This document shows, piece by piece, positions 1 through 14,274 of a stretch of DNA of 64,000 nt. Every line of letters begins with the position of its first letter. The first letter of the stretch is position 1. The notes beneath the pieces were generated by a model. That model worked only from the letters and a program-made list of their open reading frames with translations. It was not told the DNA's origin and made no database searches. A program made the translations under genes and the position numbers. Origin of the DNA: Moringa oleifera (taxonomy: Eukaryota > Streptophyta > Magnoliopsida > Brassicales > Moringaceae); assembly GCA_021397835.1 (NCBI GenBank), contig JAJFZO010000229.1:744001-808000 (forward strand), read 5' to 3'.

Positions 1-1166
1 TCTTACACTTGAAACACTAAGATAATAACTTATACAATATTCGTGATGTCTAGATTTTTATTTAAACTATTTACAAATAATAATTGTCTTAATGCATAAA
101 TTATGTAAAATATTCCATTATCGAAGTCGTGATTGGGTTCATGGTCCATGGACCGACTCCCTTACTATTTAGCTCGATAGGTTATAATTTAATTTTTTTA
201 ATAATTAGATTAAATTTAAACTATTTATTTTATAAATGAGTGAGCTATGAGTTTTGAATTTTAAATCAGATTATTTGATTGATCAACTCGTTACAACAAA
301 TTAAACAAACTAATGGATCAAACTTGTTTATTTCGTTTAAATTTAATTAAATTTTTATGTCAAACTTCATAAATATACAAATTAATCGATCAAAAGAATT
401 AATAATATATATCTTTTTTTGTTTAATTCGTTTATTCTTTATAAGTTAATTCATCTTATAAAAATAAAATTAATGTACTTATTCTTTTAATTAAATGCTA
501 TTGACATTAGTTAAAATCTATTTCATAATTAAATAATGATACATATTACTCACTAATTGATCGGATTCCAATACTACATATAAAAAATGTATTAAATTTG
601 TTATATACTTGATATCTTAAAATTTTGAAATAATTAGTTTAATAAATTTTTAAATAATTTTTATTATTTTTATTTAATTTACTAAGGTTTATTTATTTAT
701 TTATATTATTTTTTAAAAAATTAAAAACTTATTTATTAAATTAATTTGTATAAAGTTTGTTGGATCAATCCGCATATAGTCCATTTAAAATTCATTAAAT
801 TGATCAATTTAAAGTTTAACAAATAACCCATTAATGTGACCCAACGAACGAATGTCATTGGTAAGTCATGAGTCACATATTTTTGAAAAGGGTACACTGA
901 TCCAATCAATTCTTGTAAAAAACTAATTAAGCTTTATCACGAGCCAAACTTGGATCATAATTTCATGGGTCAAAGCCAACATGATCTAATCCATTACCTA
1001 CCCTAATTTCGTACACGTCGGATGTAATTAATTTAGGTTGAATTTATTATGGTCACTCAGGTGAATGTATTTTACAAATGAATCACACACACATGAAAAT
1101 GTATGAAAAAATGTAACATCTATTGCTTTAAGTTATGAATTGTATAAATCCTAGTTGCAGAGAATG

Positions 1167-1202
<36 letters not shown>

Positions 1203-4200
1203 AATGAGTTTGCGTTATAATCTTAAAATATTTATTATTAAAATATTTATATATATAAAACTTATATCAATAAAGATATAACTCAAATGCTGATTGTATT
1301 TGTGTTATAATCTTAAGCACATAATGAAAATAAAAATAATAATAAGAATTTTAGAGAACAATGTTATAAAACTCTTAAGATCAAATGAAAGAACATTAAT
1401 ATAAGTTGAAATGTTTTAACTTTTTGTTACGTTCATTTGTTGACTTTAATGATGTAATTTTATAACATAGACATTATATAATTTTTTAATAAAAATTAAA
1501 ATAGAAAAATTTTATATACGAAAGAATATTAATAACTGATTGAGCTAACTAAAGTTATCATATTTAAATGAGTGTTTTAGATCATTAAATAAATTATATT
1601 TTAGATTTAAATTATTTAATTAATTAAAATTAAATTAATATTTTATAAATAAAAATATCATAAAATTTTTATATTTATTTTAAAAGACAAATCAAACATT
1701 GGTATTCAACGAATGACATTACAGAAACTAAAGTAATGTCATCAACCAGCACAAACCTTGATACCTAGCACCATTCCGAATCAATGTTAACATAAGGCAA
1801 AATGGTATTTTTTGTTATATTCTTATCCACTTTAATCCCATTACTTACTTTTTTTTTTATAATTTTTATTTGCTTTCACTTTCTCTTTCTCTATGAATGT
1901 TTTTATTTTCTTTTTCTTTTCAATTCTGTATAATCTTTTAATTAATTAAGAAAATAAAGGTTGCTGTCATATCATCAATTCTTCTCTTGACCACCCTCAA
2001 TTGCTTACTCTTAAATCTACATGCGACAGGCATCAATTGAAGACTCGAAATCAAACTGACATGCAATGGACTTGTAGGAGGCGCCATGGGAGAGGCAGAA
2101 GTTAGGATCGGTAAAAGGGAGAAAGAGAGGAGATATTACGTTAGAAAGGAAAGCAACAATGAGAGACGCACCGAGACAAACCGAACCATTGTGCCTACAA
2201 GGCTTGGGATCAACATTGGTGGAGGAAATGAAAGGTTGGAACCATGATGAGCGCTTACGAGAAGAAGAAAAGAAATTACAAGGGACAAGGAAGGGAGTGG
2301 GAAGAGGACAAGACGAAGAAAAAGGCGAGAAAGGAGGATAGGAGGGATTCCATGGAAAAACCTTAAGCGAGTTGAAGAGGGAGATTGTTTTTCATGAGAA
2401 AGAAATGAGCGGCTTTGGATGTTGAGGCTCTCAGAACTGTTGACTTTGATGCTTCCTCTTGTGCCACCAGTGGCCATGATTGGTGCCATTGATAGCGAAA
2501 AATTTTAAATTATGATAAAAGTCAAGTAAATAAATATTTAAAATTTATTTTAATCGTTTTAAATGGTTAACATCATAACTATAATGTTAAGTTAAATTTA
2601 TTTTAATTAATACATAAATTTTGAGATTTGTTTTGATCGATATTAAATATGAAAATTCAATTTATTACCTCCATAAACATGAAGATTACATGGATATTTT
2701 TTATTTAATATAAAATTATTTATTGAAAAATAAATAATATATAAAGCATCACTTTTTTATTTTTATTTATAAAAATTTAAATTAATATAATAAATAAATT
2801 ATGTATTATTAAATTATATTTATTAAAGATTTATCACATTTTAATATGATATCATATTGGAAAAAATAAAATATTATTTAAATTATATTCTATTTTTAAT
2901 TTATACGTATTGCATTTTTTGCAAAATTACTTCGCATCATAAAAATAAATCTAGCTTCATTTAATTCATTTATTCAATTTTTTATTAAAAGAACTTTTAT
3001 AGAATTTAATTTTGTAATATTATTCATTTTATGTTAAAATTATATTTTATTGTTGGATAATATCATATATTACTTTTATTAATTTTAAAATTATATTTAA
3101 AAATATACTAAATTTTTTATATATTAAATATTTAAAAAGTTCAAAAATAATCATTCAATAATTTTTAAGTTATTCTTAATTCAATTTGTTATTTATATTG
3201 TAAGATTCAAAATTAACAAATAACATGACATCTTTAATTGGGCCATATATGTTTATAAGTTGATCCATACAAGGCACCCACAAGATTCAATGAATTTATT
3301 TGCATAAAGCTCAATAAGAAATGATCTCTTATGACTTTATAAATCAAGACCACTAGTAAGGCCACGACTAAATTATCTTTGAGGGATCGACTCTGGTTGG
3401 ATCCGTTAACTAGAATTTCTCTACAAATTCAACCTCAAATAGGGATGCTAGCGTATGAAGTCCTTGTGAGTACCCGACTTGTAGCGATTTTAATAACATA
3501 AATTCAGGTAACATTTAATGAGATTTTTAATCGATTTAGTTTAAATTTTAATGTCCAATTTTGATTCATATGAAGTTTGGGTTAAAGCCTTCAGGCACTT
3601 GATACTCAGAGTCAATTATTTTGAAATGAAATATTATAGGTCATTTAGAGTAATAGGTTAAACTTTTAAATTTTGGATTTATTAATTACTTTATATTTTG
3701 TAAGTTCTATATTTTTGTTTTATTAATTTAATTTTTAATTTTTATTAATTTATTTAAAAATTTAATTATTATAAATGAGATAAGTAAACAGTATTGATTC
3801 TGTTATCCGAATGTGTTATATAAGTAAGTGTTTTAAAATAATACTCATTATATAATTAAAACTCATGGGTAATATGCAAATATTGCTAATCTAATTTGAG
3901 ATGAGTTCGAATAATAAAATTTATTTTTAAAACGAATTTGATGCAAACTCTATCGGTTCGTATTCCTAGTTTTAGGGTTACATTTATGAATTAGATTAGT
4001 TCATTAATAACCTTTAAATATATGTATCTACACATATATTCAAAGAAGATATGTTGCTTTATATAGCAACTTCAATTAAATATATATTTATTTTTAATGT
4101 CTTATTTTGTGAGGTTTGACAATTAGATGGTCAATTATAGTATATGTATGTGCATGCATGTGCATACATGCATGTATGTGGTGTAAATATTATTAAAATT

Positions 4201-7200
4201 GCAGTTTTGATTTGTTCTATTACTTGTACTTCCTGTATTCTAACCTAATAAGGAATATGCGAAATTTAGAGTGCTTATCGTTACTTAGTAAACGATAAAG
4301 CATAAGATTAAGATTTTTTATTATTTTAATTTTTATTAATTTTTTAAAAGAGATTGATACATAATGATTTAATAAAATAAATATTATCATTTATTTTATT
4401 TATTTGTTTACTGTATATTAACATAATAAATTATAAAAAAATTTATTTCGTTTTTAAAAAATAAGCACAAACGAGATTAGTAAAAAATTATAATTTCAAA
4501 AAATATAATCAGATGCCGGTATTTAGAATTCCATGAGTTAACATGGAGAAATCTGAATTGACATTAAACTTATCCAAAAAAATAGAATGAACCCACCAAT
4601 AATTTTTTATTGAATTACATATCTAGATTATTTATAATTCTTGAAAAGATAAGGTTTTTTTTTATTATCAAGATTTAAATGAGATTAACTTATCATACCA
4701 GACTTTAATTTAAGAGAAATATACAATTTGAACGAAGAGTTTTATTTTTATTTTTTTTGGAGAAATTCTTCTAAAACATCTAAAGTGTTCACTTATAGAC
4801 ATAATAAATTGTTAAATTATTTTTTTATTAAGAGTTTTTCATAGCGTATCTTTCTAGTCATTTTTGAAATAATATGTCTCTCAATTGTATATTCAGATCA
4901 TAAAATAAATTATGAAATAAACAATTCATAAATGTCATAATTACTAACCTGATTATTAGTTGTTTATTTACAATTTGATTATGCCCTTAAAAACAACTCC
5001 GAAGAATATAATCAAGCACAAACTCCAATTAATGGAACATTCTAAGGGAAATCTAATTAGATGTCTAGCACTCATATTTTTAACAAGAAATTATTTCATA
5101 TAACACCTCTTTTATGGAAAGTTTGCATCACCATATTCTTATTACACCTTTCAATGTGAACAAATATCTTGGTTCACGAGTTCTATGAGTTTTTTTTGGT
5201 ATGGTTCGTATCAAGACTTTTTTTTGAATTATGGGTTTCATGAGTTTCTTGACATGATTCGTATCATTATAATATCTGTTATTTCATTAAGATTTATTGA
5301 TCGAATTGTTAATTTATTAATTTTAAAAATTTTATAATAAAATGGTATACTGATATATTTTATTTGAAGAATCTTAAAGTTGATTCAATGATTTAAATTA
5401 AACTTCAGTTGATGTTTCTTATTTTTTTGTAATTTATCTTCCCATGAGAAGCAAGTTCACCTTATTTCAAATGTTTAATTATCTCTTTTTATATAAGATA
5501 TATTTTTCACTCAACATACATTTAATTATCTTACTATATAATCAAAATCATGATTGAAAAAAATCTATGTTTTGCATTTGAGCCCCTATGAAAGTTAATT
5601 ATGTATAGTCAATTATAAATCATTTTGACAAAGCCTACCACAGATTAGATATATAGCTTAAGCACTCATTGCATAGATTTTTTTGGTAGGTTGACTAGTT
5701 TACTCACGATATTCGACTTGTTAGTTAATCAAAATGGATGGCCTATACATAGTGTAAAATCTCTTTACATCGCCAATTGAAGAATTTAAGTGTTTTCCCT
5801 CTTATAAATGTTGAAATGATGCAAATCATATGTTGAGAATGAGTAGTTATCATTTGGGCATCATGCAAGCCTCCAAGAAATTAGAGAAAATTTGATTTGG
5901 TAGAAGATGAATACCAACCAACATGAACCGTATTAAATGATTAGGTAAAATCCCTAAATGGAATTTATGGAATTTCTTTTGTGTGAAGTTTCTCAACATG
6001 CTTGGCCACAATCATCGTTTAATACTCTTTAATGTCCCTATAAATTTTTTTTACTATCTTGATTGTTTCAAGAAGGTTAAATTCAATGAACTCTTCATTC
6101 TTTATCAATTTCCTATCTAATCTTCTATTGGTGTTATATGAGGCTTTTAATGATACCCAAAATGTGTTATCTTGAAGCAAATACAACTTGAATCCAATTA
6201 AGTTATGGATTTTGAAATAAAAGTTTAGCCGAAGTGAATCAATTTTAGAATGTACTAATGAGTGAATTGATAGATATATTGTTCATGATCACTAAAATTA
6301 CTTGGTATGGCGCAAATTTGGAGGGAGAAGAAGAAAAGAACATGAAAGTTCATTCTCTAAGTTGATTTTGATCTTAAGATTCCTTAGATTGATGTTTTCG
6401 GCAATACTAATTGAGTATTGAATTGCTGGCATGCTTGAAGCAAAAGCGCACACACATGAAAATACCATCACTCATACTTCCATATGCAATTGGTACCACT
6501 TGCCGAATGTGAGCATGTGATGAGACTTCTAGTTTAGTTGTTTTTGCATCATCATCTCGATAGTCTCTCTTTGATGAAAAGTTCAAAGGAGAAAGCTTTT
6601 GCAATTTTGAGCATTAATTTGATATCAAATTAGAAGTTTTATGCTTGGTGACATAAGATGAGCATAAAGATTTTAAGAGGATAGCAACTTGATGTAACTA
6701 TTAACAAGACTTGACTCAAAAATATTACTTATCATGCTTCGTTCATAAAAAATGCTATTAGTAAAATATTATGTTAATTGAAAATGTTACAATTTAGACG
6801 ATAATCATCATATATTATCTTTAAAATGAATTTAAGATTATATTTTAGATATACATACACAAAACAACGTATATTGATTCAATGAATGAAATATTTAATT
6901 AAACGATAATCTTAACATAATTCAGATTGATTTTTGGAGTGATTTAAAATATAAAATCAACATAAAAAGTAATCAAAATTAGTATACTTTTGATCCAAAT
7001 TGATCCATAAATCACTTAATTCACAACCCTAATGCATACCCTATATCAACATCACAAACATGCACACTCCTTAAACATGTTCAACCTAGGTCACATTCCA
7101 ACTTAAATTTCACTACCCAAATCTCATTGGAATTTTGTAATTCTTGGACTGATCGAAACCTTTGCAATACTATAATCATGAATGCTCATAAAATTCCCAT
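1..7200. other. AT-rich spacer, no recognisable gene
   Basis: No open reading frame here has a recognisable domain or plausible exon structure. Most of the stretch is strongly AT-rich with many short A and T runs. Two islands are less AT-rich. The first, about 2010-2500, is purine-rich on the + strand and open in both directions, but matches nothing I know. The second, about 5560-6620, has a mixed composition like a decayed transposon, but no domain can be read. Around 4147-4178 there is a cluster of overlapping CATGCA/TGCATG words. These are probably remains of old transposons. Confidence 0.6.
1170..1200. repeat. (TA)n microsatellite
   Basis: About fifteen uninterrupted TA dinucleotides in AT-rich spacer DNA. 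Confidence 0.9.
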
Positions 7201-7252
7201 TTAGTTCGGCCAATTCTGTCAAAATCTCCTAAAACCTAAAGTAACTCGCAAA

Positions 7253-7261
7253 AAACCCTAA
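7253..7261 (+). promoter_or_regulatory. Telo-box AAACCCTAA upstream of histone H1
   Basis: A perfect AAACCCTAA word lies about 470 bases before the H1 start codon. Telo-boxes are common in promoters of plant genes active in dividing cells. Here it is far from the TATA box, so its role is uncertain. Confidence 0.35.
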
Positions 7262-7524
7262 TTCCAACCAATCTTCATTCAACATCAAAATTCTCATAGT
7301 TCTGATAACCAATAAACTTGGTTAAGTACTCATTAAAAAGCTTAAGTCCTAATCTACAACCCTTCTAAGTTTTGTGAAAATTTCTTCAGCACATTTTGAG
7401 ATATACCCATTAGAAATCAAGTGAAAAACACACCCCCAAAGCTTACTTTGAAGCTCCAAGGCCTCCCCACAAGGCTCAATCCACACCTCATCCAAGCTTT
7501 CATACAGACCGTCGATAACCCTCT

Positions 7525-7630
7525 GATCCAACGGATCATATTTGAAATTTCTGAAAGAGGTGTCGATCCGCGTAGAAAGACTGTTAGCCAATCAGCGCTC
7601 GGAATTTCTTCTCTCCCTTCGCTATATAAA
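7525..7630 (+). promoter_or_regulatory. Histone H1 promoter: nonamer-like, octamer + CCAAT, TATA
   Basis: Three elements stand in order. GATCCAACG at 7525-7533 is one base from the plant histone nonamer CATCCAACG. GATCCGCG at 7565-7572 is the reverse complement of the histone octamer CGCGGATC; 14 bases later comes GCCAATCA at 7587-7594. This agrees with the type III element of plant histone genes, GATCCGCG-N14-ACCAATCR, apart from A to G at the base before CCAATC. TATATAAA at 7623-7630 is a good TATA box, placing transcription start near 7655-7660 and leaving a leader of about 60 bases. Such elements give S-phase and meristem expression in known plant histone genes; that is inferred here. Confidence 0.65.
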
Positions 7631-7719
7631 TCTATCTTTCTAGCCCGGCTTCACATCTCCCTCTTTCTGTCTCTATCTCTTCACAAGGAATTTCCGGTTC
7701 TATTTTAACGTGATAACTC

Positions 7720-8613
7720 ATGGCTTCTGCTGTCGACTCTGCTGCACCGGTGGAAGTGACGCCTACCGAGACGCCGGTAGTGGCTGCCACTAATACGAAG
7801 AAGTCTAGAGCCACTAAGGAGCCAAAGGCCAAGAAACCTGCGGCTCCGAAGAAGACTAAGTCCTCTCCTTCGCATCCTCCTTTCCTTGAGGTACTATTTC
7901 TCTCTCTCTCTCTCTGAACCCTAATTTGACCTATTTGGATCCAAGCATGATGATTGGTTCTCTTTGAAGTGGTAATTCTGTTATTACAGATCTGATTCTG
8001 TTTCGGTTTTGTTGGTTCTTAGATGATTACAGATGCGATTGTAGTATTGAAAGAGAGAACAGGATCGAGCCAATACGCGATCACGAAGTTCATTGAGGAG
8101 AAACATAAGCAGTTGCCTTCGAATTTTAGGAAGCTGTTACTTGTTCATTTGAAAAAGTTTGTGGCTTCTGGTAAGCTCGTGAAGGTCAAGAACTCCTTCA
8201 AGCTCCCTCCTACTCGTTCGGCCCCAGTCAAGCCTGCATCTGCCCCAGCTAAGAAGCCGGCAGCTGCAAAGCCTAAGGCAGTTAAACCAAAAGCAACTAA
8301 AGTTGCAGCCAAGTCAAAGATAAAAACTGCTGTGAAGCCAAAGGCAGCTGCCAAGACAAAATCTGCTACTAAGCCAAAAGCTACTTCCACAAAGGCAAAG
8401 CCGGCTGCGAAGCCCAAGGCCAAGGCGGCTGCCAAGCCTGCTAAGGTAGCAAAGACGGCGACGAAGACTACCCCGGGGAAGAAGACGGCGCCGGCGGCGA
8501 AGCCAAAGAAGGCACCAGCTAAAAGCGCAAAAGCCCCTGCCAAGAGCAAGGCTGCAACCAAAAGCGTGAAGTCGCCGGCAAAGAAAGGTCCGGCGAGGAA
8601 GGCTAAAAAGTGA
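7720..8613 (+). CDS. Linker histone H1 (two exons)
   Basis: Exons are 7720-7890 and 8023-8613, joined in phase 0 across a 132-base GT-AG intron, giving 253 residues. Residues 1-50 are a short Lys/Ala/Pro-rich N tail. The winged-helix globular domain (GH1) spans about residues 51-120: it starts at SHPPFLEM, the intron falls just after its first residues, and it continues through SSQYAITKFIEEKHK and a Lys-rich wing ending near NSFKLP. Residues 121-253 form a long basic tail of AKP/KPKA-type repeats. The protein binds linker DNA at the nucleosome exit point and compacts chromatin. The start is the first ATG after a TATA box at the right distance. The intron inside the start of GH1 is a usual plant H1 feature. 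It is a main-type H1; the long basic tail argues against a short stress-type variant. A long opposite-strand frame over exon 2 is an artefact of the repetitive Lys and Ala codons. Confidence 0.94.
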
Positions 8614-11600
8614 AGTGTTATGTGTGTTGTTAGCGAAGTAGTGATAGTTATGTAAATTCGATGGTTGTGGAGGAGTAGTTTGTAGTCGAATACATCTAAT
8701 GTTTTTTCCTTTTTTTCCTGGAAGTCCTCTTTCCCTTTTCTAAATATTGTCATTAGATGTTTGCTTGAGTTAGATATAATATAATGTTGTTTTTCTTCAA
8801 TTCTTAGATATTCTTCAATGGCAATCATTCATGTGGATATTGATGTTGTTTCATCTCTTTACCCCATTTTGATTCATCCACTGACCCCTCCTGTGAACGA
8901 GTTAGGGTTTGATGTTCACTGCAAAATGCTTAAGAGAGCAGGTGAAATTTCTCCAAATATAGCTGTTAATGTTACATGCTCCAATGGATTCTGTTTAAAA
9001 TGGATTTTGATTCAATCCGTAGAGAGGAGGCTGAAACTTCGTGAATGTGCTTTTTCCTTTCTCTGCAAATTAGGAGTGACTGAGAGATTTCAACATAATT
9101 AGTTCGGTTCGAATTGTTCATCCTACAATCTCATATGAACAATGAATGGATTATCAGTGTAAAAGAATGGATTCCAACCAATCTCATCTAGAGAGACAGG
9201 TTTGCAATTTTTCCCCTGTCAACGAATGTGTTCTCTGTTTTTAGGAATTGAGGTCACCTCATTTATTGTATTGGTTTTCAATCTGTTGATTGGTGTCTAA
9301 TGCAATTCACTCATCAAATTTAAGTTCCAACCAAATCAAAGAAAAATTTGTCTTCATTTTTAATACATTATTTCATAGATGAAAAACAAAATTTAACAAT
9401 AAAATTTTTTAAGTATAATCTATTAATTATATTATGTTTTTAAGTGCACTGAAATTTTATAAATAAAAGTTATTAAAACTTTGATTTGTGTTTTTAATTT
9501 TAATATTAAAAAGTAATAAATTAAATATTTATTAATTAATTTAAATTAAATTAAATCTTTGATTTCGCTTAATTTTAACATCTTCATAATTCAGATAACA
9601 TTAAAACAGGATTTTTGAAAATGTTTTTTTTTTTTTTGCTTTCTTTAAAGTAAACCCTAATTTCTTTCCTCTTTTGTTTTATAATCATATTTCTCTAAAA
9701 TTTGTAAAAAAAAAATGCACATTTTTCTCCAAAAAATTTTTACAAATTAATAATTAATTCCATAGTAGAAAAGGAACTCATTCTTTTTTAAATAAGGTGA
9801 TTCTCTTTCTAAGCTTCATCTCAAGAAACTAAAATATCTCCAAATGTTAATCCTCTAGATCCATTAATCTCATATTTTTCTCCAACCATTGTGTTGAAAT
9901 AAAAATTAAAATATTTATTTTTATCTTAATTTTTTATTTTTATTTTAAATTTTATTAAACTTATTCTGATTTTATTTTTAATATTTATGTAGCCATATTT
10001 CAAATGTTTTTGATAATTATCTTGAAGATAATCAACATTGCAGTTATTATTAAAGATCATAATTAATTATCTAATATTTTTTTTTCATTATAAATACCCA
10101 ACGAGCAAAGGAGTTTAAATATTTAGTTTTTAAAGAGAGGATTTTAGAAGTAAAAAGGGGATAATCTTTTTATTATAGTTGAAGTTTCTTTCTAAATATA
10201 TTATGCTTTGTGAATGCAGACATATTGTAAAATCATGTAAATTTGTTTTTTAATTTATTATTATTATTTTGTACATAGCTTCATAATATATATTTTTTTA
10301 AAATTAAAAATTGATTTTGTGAATTTTTCTCTAAATTAGTCTCTTCGTGAATTAACATTTGATTAAATTTTAAAAAATATACTTATAAATAAATAAAAAT
10401 ACTTTTCTATTGACATCACATTTAGATGTGATTTTATTTGATTAAATTAATGATATAAAATTTGGTTTATTAGTTTTTTTAATATTATGATTTTATTAGC
10501 ACGATAGCTATCGGTCAGTATTTAAAAAACTTTACCACAAATAACACAAACACAAGGTTGATTATACAAAAGAAAATTACATTATGTACAAGTTTTTTAA
10601 TCAAAATTTATTAAAAAAATGTTATATTAATTTAAAAATACATTTTGATATTTTATAAATGTGAAATTTTTATCCGATGTATTCCATCATTATCAATGTT
10701 ACTTTTTTTTTAATGTGTAAAATGATGCTTATACTTTGTTACAGTAATAATTGTTTTTCTTTAAAAAAATTATTTTTTGATTTTTTTGGCACTCTTTTCT
10801 ATTATCGCACTATGTTGTTTGTTTGATCAGGTATCAAATTTATTTTGGATAAAAATTATTTAAAATTTTACAAAATATATTTTTTTAAAGTTAATTTTAA
10901 ATTTCAAAATATATTCAATAAATTTTTTATTAATTATAATTAAATTAAATCCTTCATCTGTCGAATTCAAATAGTATTAACTTAATTTAGGGATTAACTT
11001 AGAACAAAATAGATTTTTTTTATGATGCAAAACGAGTTCTTTCTCAAATTACTAACCATAGCCTCTTTTTTTTTTTTTTTATCCAATTGAAATATTTTTT
11101 TGATAAATTTTTGTTAGTTGAAATAATTTTTCTGATTTCGATTTAAATGTATTTTATTTTTTTAACTTTTATTTATTTAAATTCGAGTTTCAATAAACCA
11201 AAGTTCTCATTTAAAACTTTTTTTTCTCTTCATTTCAACAAGACACATTCTCGATGTGAAACTTTCTCTTTTAAATTAGATATTTTTTGTTTTTATTCTT
11301 AGTTAATTGATATATTTTTCTTCAAAAAAATTAAGCTTCAATTTGAATGTATTGCAATCCCTGATGATATGTTTACTTCTTATAACTGAAATGAAATATT
11401 TACTTACTAGTAATGAGAATGGACATGAATCAAAATAGATGGAAAATCAAAATGGATAGAAATGAGAATTAAAAATCAAATTCATAATAAATATTTTACT
11501 TGAACTCGAAGAATCAAAATTAGAATCTAATTCGTACGTTTATTTTGATCCGAAGTCGGAATGAAATGTCAAAAATTTACTTACATATCCTTAAGTAGAT

Positions 11601-13500
11601 TTTATGTATTTTTAATTGAAAAAATATATAACTTAAAATTATATTTTTAAAAAAATAAATTAAAAATAAAAATTAAGCATTACTTTTTTTATTTATAATA
11701 AATATTTTTTAAAAAAATAAGTAATGAACTTATGTCAACCATAAACATAATAAATAAGGCATTTGTGATTTTTTATAGTTTTGTTTAAATATTTTAAAAA
11801 ATAAAATAATAATGATTAATTCTATGAGAAAAACTTGTATTTTGCTTATAGACTCCAATTGAGACTTACGAAAAAATAATATCTAATTGAGGCTTATATT
11901 TTTATTTTATTTTTAATGCGATATTTTTATTTATAATTTTTGTTAATATTAAAGGTTTTCTGCACACAAATAATACGTATGTGATTTTTACTTATGTAAT
12001 TACTATAACATCCCTTTAAAATATTATCAAAATAAATAAAATATCAAAATATTTTTTATTCTCACTATATATATATATATGTATTATGTTCTTATTAAGT
12101 TTGATATGAAAAAAAAAATATTTATTTTGAATGTTTTAAAGTAGTATTTGGGTAATTGAAAAATTAAAAGTTATATACACATCATATGTGTACACAAAAT
12201 CATTAATATTAACAAAAATTATAACAAAAATCACACATTAAAAATTAAAAAAATATATAAATCTCAAGTAGATTACAATTTGTTTTTGCAAGAATCAATT
12301 TAAAACTGTGAGCAAAAAATATATTTTTTTATATAATTAATCCAGATAATAATTTACCTTGTGCTTAAAGAATGATAATGCCAATCCCAAACTCGCTTGA
12401 GACTGCCATCTCATTCTCGAACTCCATATTTATGTGAGACTCACATACTTTTATTTTCACTCTATAATCATGAATTTAAAACTTTTCTACTTATATTTTA
12501 AAGTTTTTTCTCTCTTTGAAACTAGTTGCAATATGAAGAAGCTAGTACTAAAATGAAAAAATATCCTTTACATTGATGCCTACTTTTACCGTCGTTTAAA
12601 AAAATTAATTTAATTGAATTTAATCTATCAAGATTGATTTGAATATATTTTGAAACTCATTCTTTAAAATTTTAAATAATTTTTATTTTTTATATTTTTA
12701 TATTGATATAAAAAATAATACGAACATAAATTTGATAAAAAAATATAATATTAAATAATATGTTGTAAAACCTCAAGTTTTGTTTTATCCTCTGATCAAA
12801 TCATAACTTTTAACATGTTTCCAAACAAATCTTGATTCATCAAAATAAATTTTATCAAACAGTTTAAAAATTAAAAATATTTAAATTAAAAATCTTTTAT
12901 GAAAAATTTTGACTCAAAATTTTTCATGTAAAAAAAATATTGAACTACTATAAAAAATGTTTCAAATTTTTTTAATATTGAAAATATTTTTTAAAAAATA
13001 TGTAATTAAAAATTTTAAAAATCTATTAAAAAATAATTTGTGAGTAAAAAATTATTTAAATTTAAAAAATAAAATCAAAATCAAAAATTAAAAAGTAAAA
13101 ATTTATTTTAATAATTTTTTAAATATTTTAATTAAAAAATTATTAATTTTTACAATCATTTTCACTCAGATCAATTTAAACAAAATTAATAAATTAAAAT
13201 TTAAGAATATTTTAAAAATTAAAATTATAATTCAAAAGTAAAATCTAAAATATGAAATGACTTTCTATTTTATAATATTTAATTAATCAATCATTATTTC
13301 ATACCTTAAAATTTTATAAATATTAAGTTGACAAAATTTTAATTTAAAAATTGATATAATATAAATTTCCAACATAATTGATTCTTTATTTGATTAAACA
13401 TTTTCTTAAAAAAAAAATCATGCATAATTCAGGTCTCAGATACAGTTGAATATTCATTTCATCAACAATTAATTAAAATTTTTATTTTTGTTGCACTACA
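8614..13500. other. AT-rich spacer between H1 and oxidoreductase genes
   Basis: The first few hundred bases hold the H1 3' untranslated region; the exact poly(A) site is not visible. The rest is extremely AT-rich with homopolymer runs. A 94-codon frame at 8818-9102 has no domain and no gene-like context. I see no transposon coding sequence. Confidence 0.6.
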
Positions 13501-14274
13501 AAATTTCTTTAAATTATGAAAACTTTCATCAGAAAAATAAAAAACAGATAATAAATACAATATATAAAACTCAGCAAAACACCGATGGAGTTCTTTCTTC
13601 CATCTTCAAAGGGAATCAAATAAAGAGGCGCAGACAGACTTCTACTTTTCTTTGAAGTGGGAACTGAGTGATGATTACAAATTATAAAATCTTCCATTAA
13701 ACAGACAGTAAAAGTAACAAATCCTGCTGAGACCTTTCACTGTTGGCTTCTTTCTGCAATGCCTTGAAGTAAATCCATAAAAACTTTCTGTCCCAAAAGC
13801 TATCTTGAATCTTTGACTCAAACATTGCGTTAACACAGTCAAATAACAACTCCACTTTACACTTTGCTCTCTAAATACCCATGTTTTTAGTTTCAGTACT
13901 GTCTTGATCTTTTAGGCGATTGAGAATGATTGATTTATGACTCGCCTGAGCTCCATCCTTCCAGCTTTGTGAAACTGAGGAAGGGATAAGATTCTTTGCA
14001 ACCAGATATTGCAGTATACAGTCATAAATAGACATGCTTTCTTACCATTTATATCAAATAAAGACCTTTTTTGAAGCCCACTGAGACGAACCAAACTAGA
14101 TTATTCATTTCTGATAGCATCTCTGTATCTTGCTTTGCAGCTGCTGTGGTAGACATATATATATTTGAAGAACTTTGATCTAACCAACGGAAGAGATGAG
14201 AATCTAACAAATGTGATCCCCCCTTTGTGATAGGGCTGAAAAAACTGTATCTGCTGACATGCCGAGATATGAAC

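Noticed and set aside
5560..6620. Possible gypsy gag remnant on the minus strand
   Set aside because: A few residues look gag-like in one frame, but stops are frequent and no conserved block can be aligned with confidence.
7349..7591. 80-codon minus-strand frame over the H1 promoter
   Set aside because: It overlaps the histone promoter elements and shows no recognisable protein family.
8145..8828. 227-codon open frame on the minus strand
   Set aside because: It lies opposite H1 exon 2; the repetitive AAG/GCC codons of the histone tail keep the other strand open. It has no domain of its own.
8818..9102. 94-codon frame after the H1 gene
   Set aside because: No domain, no splice context, and composition like the H1 3' flank.
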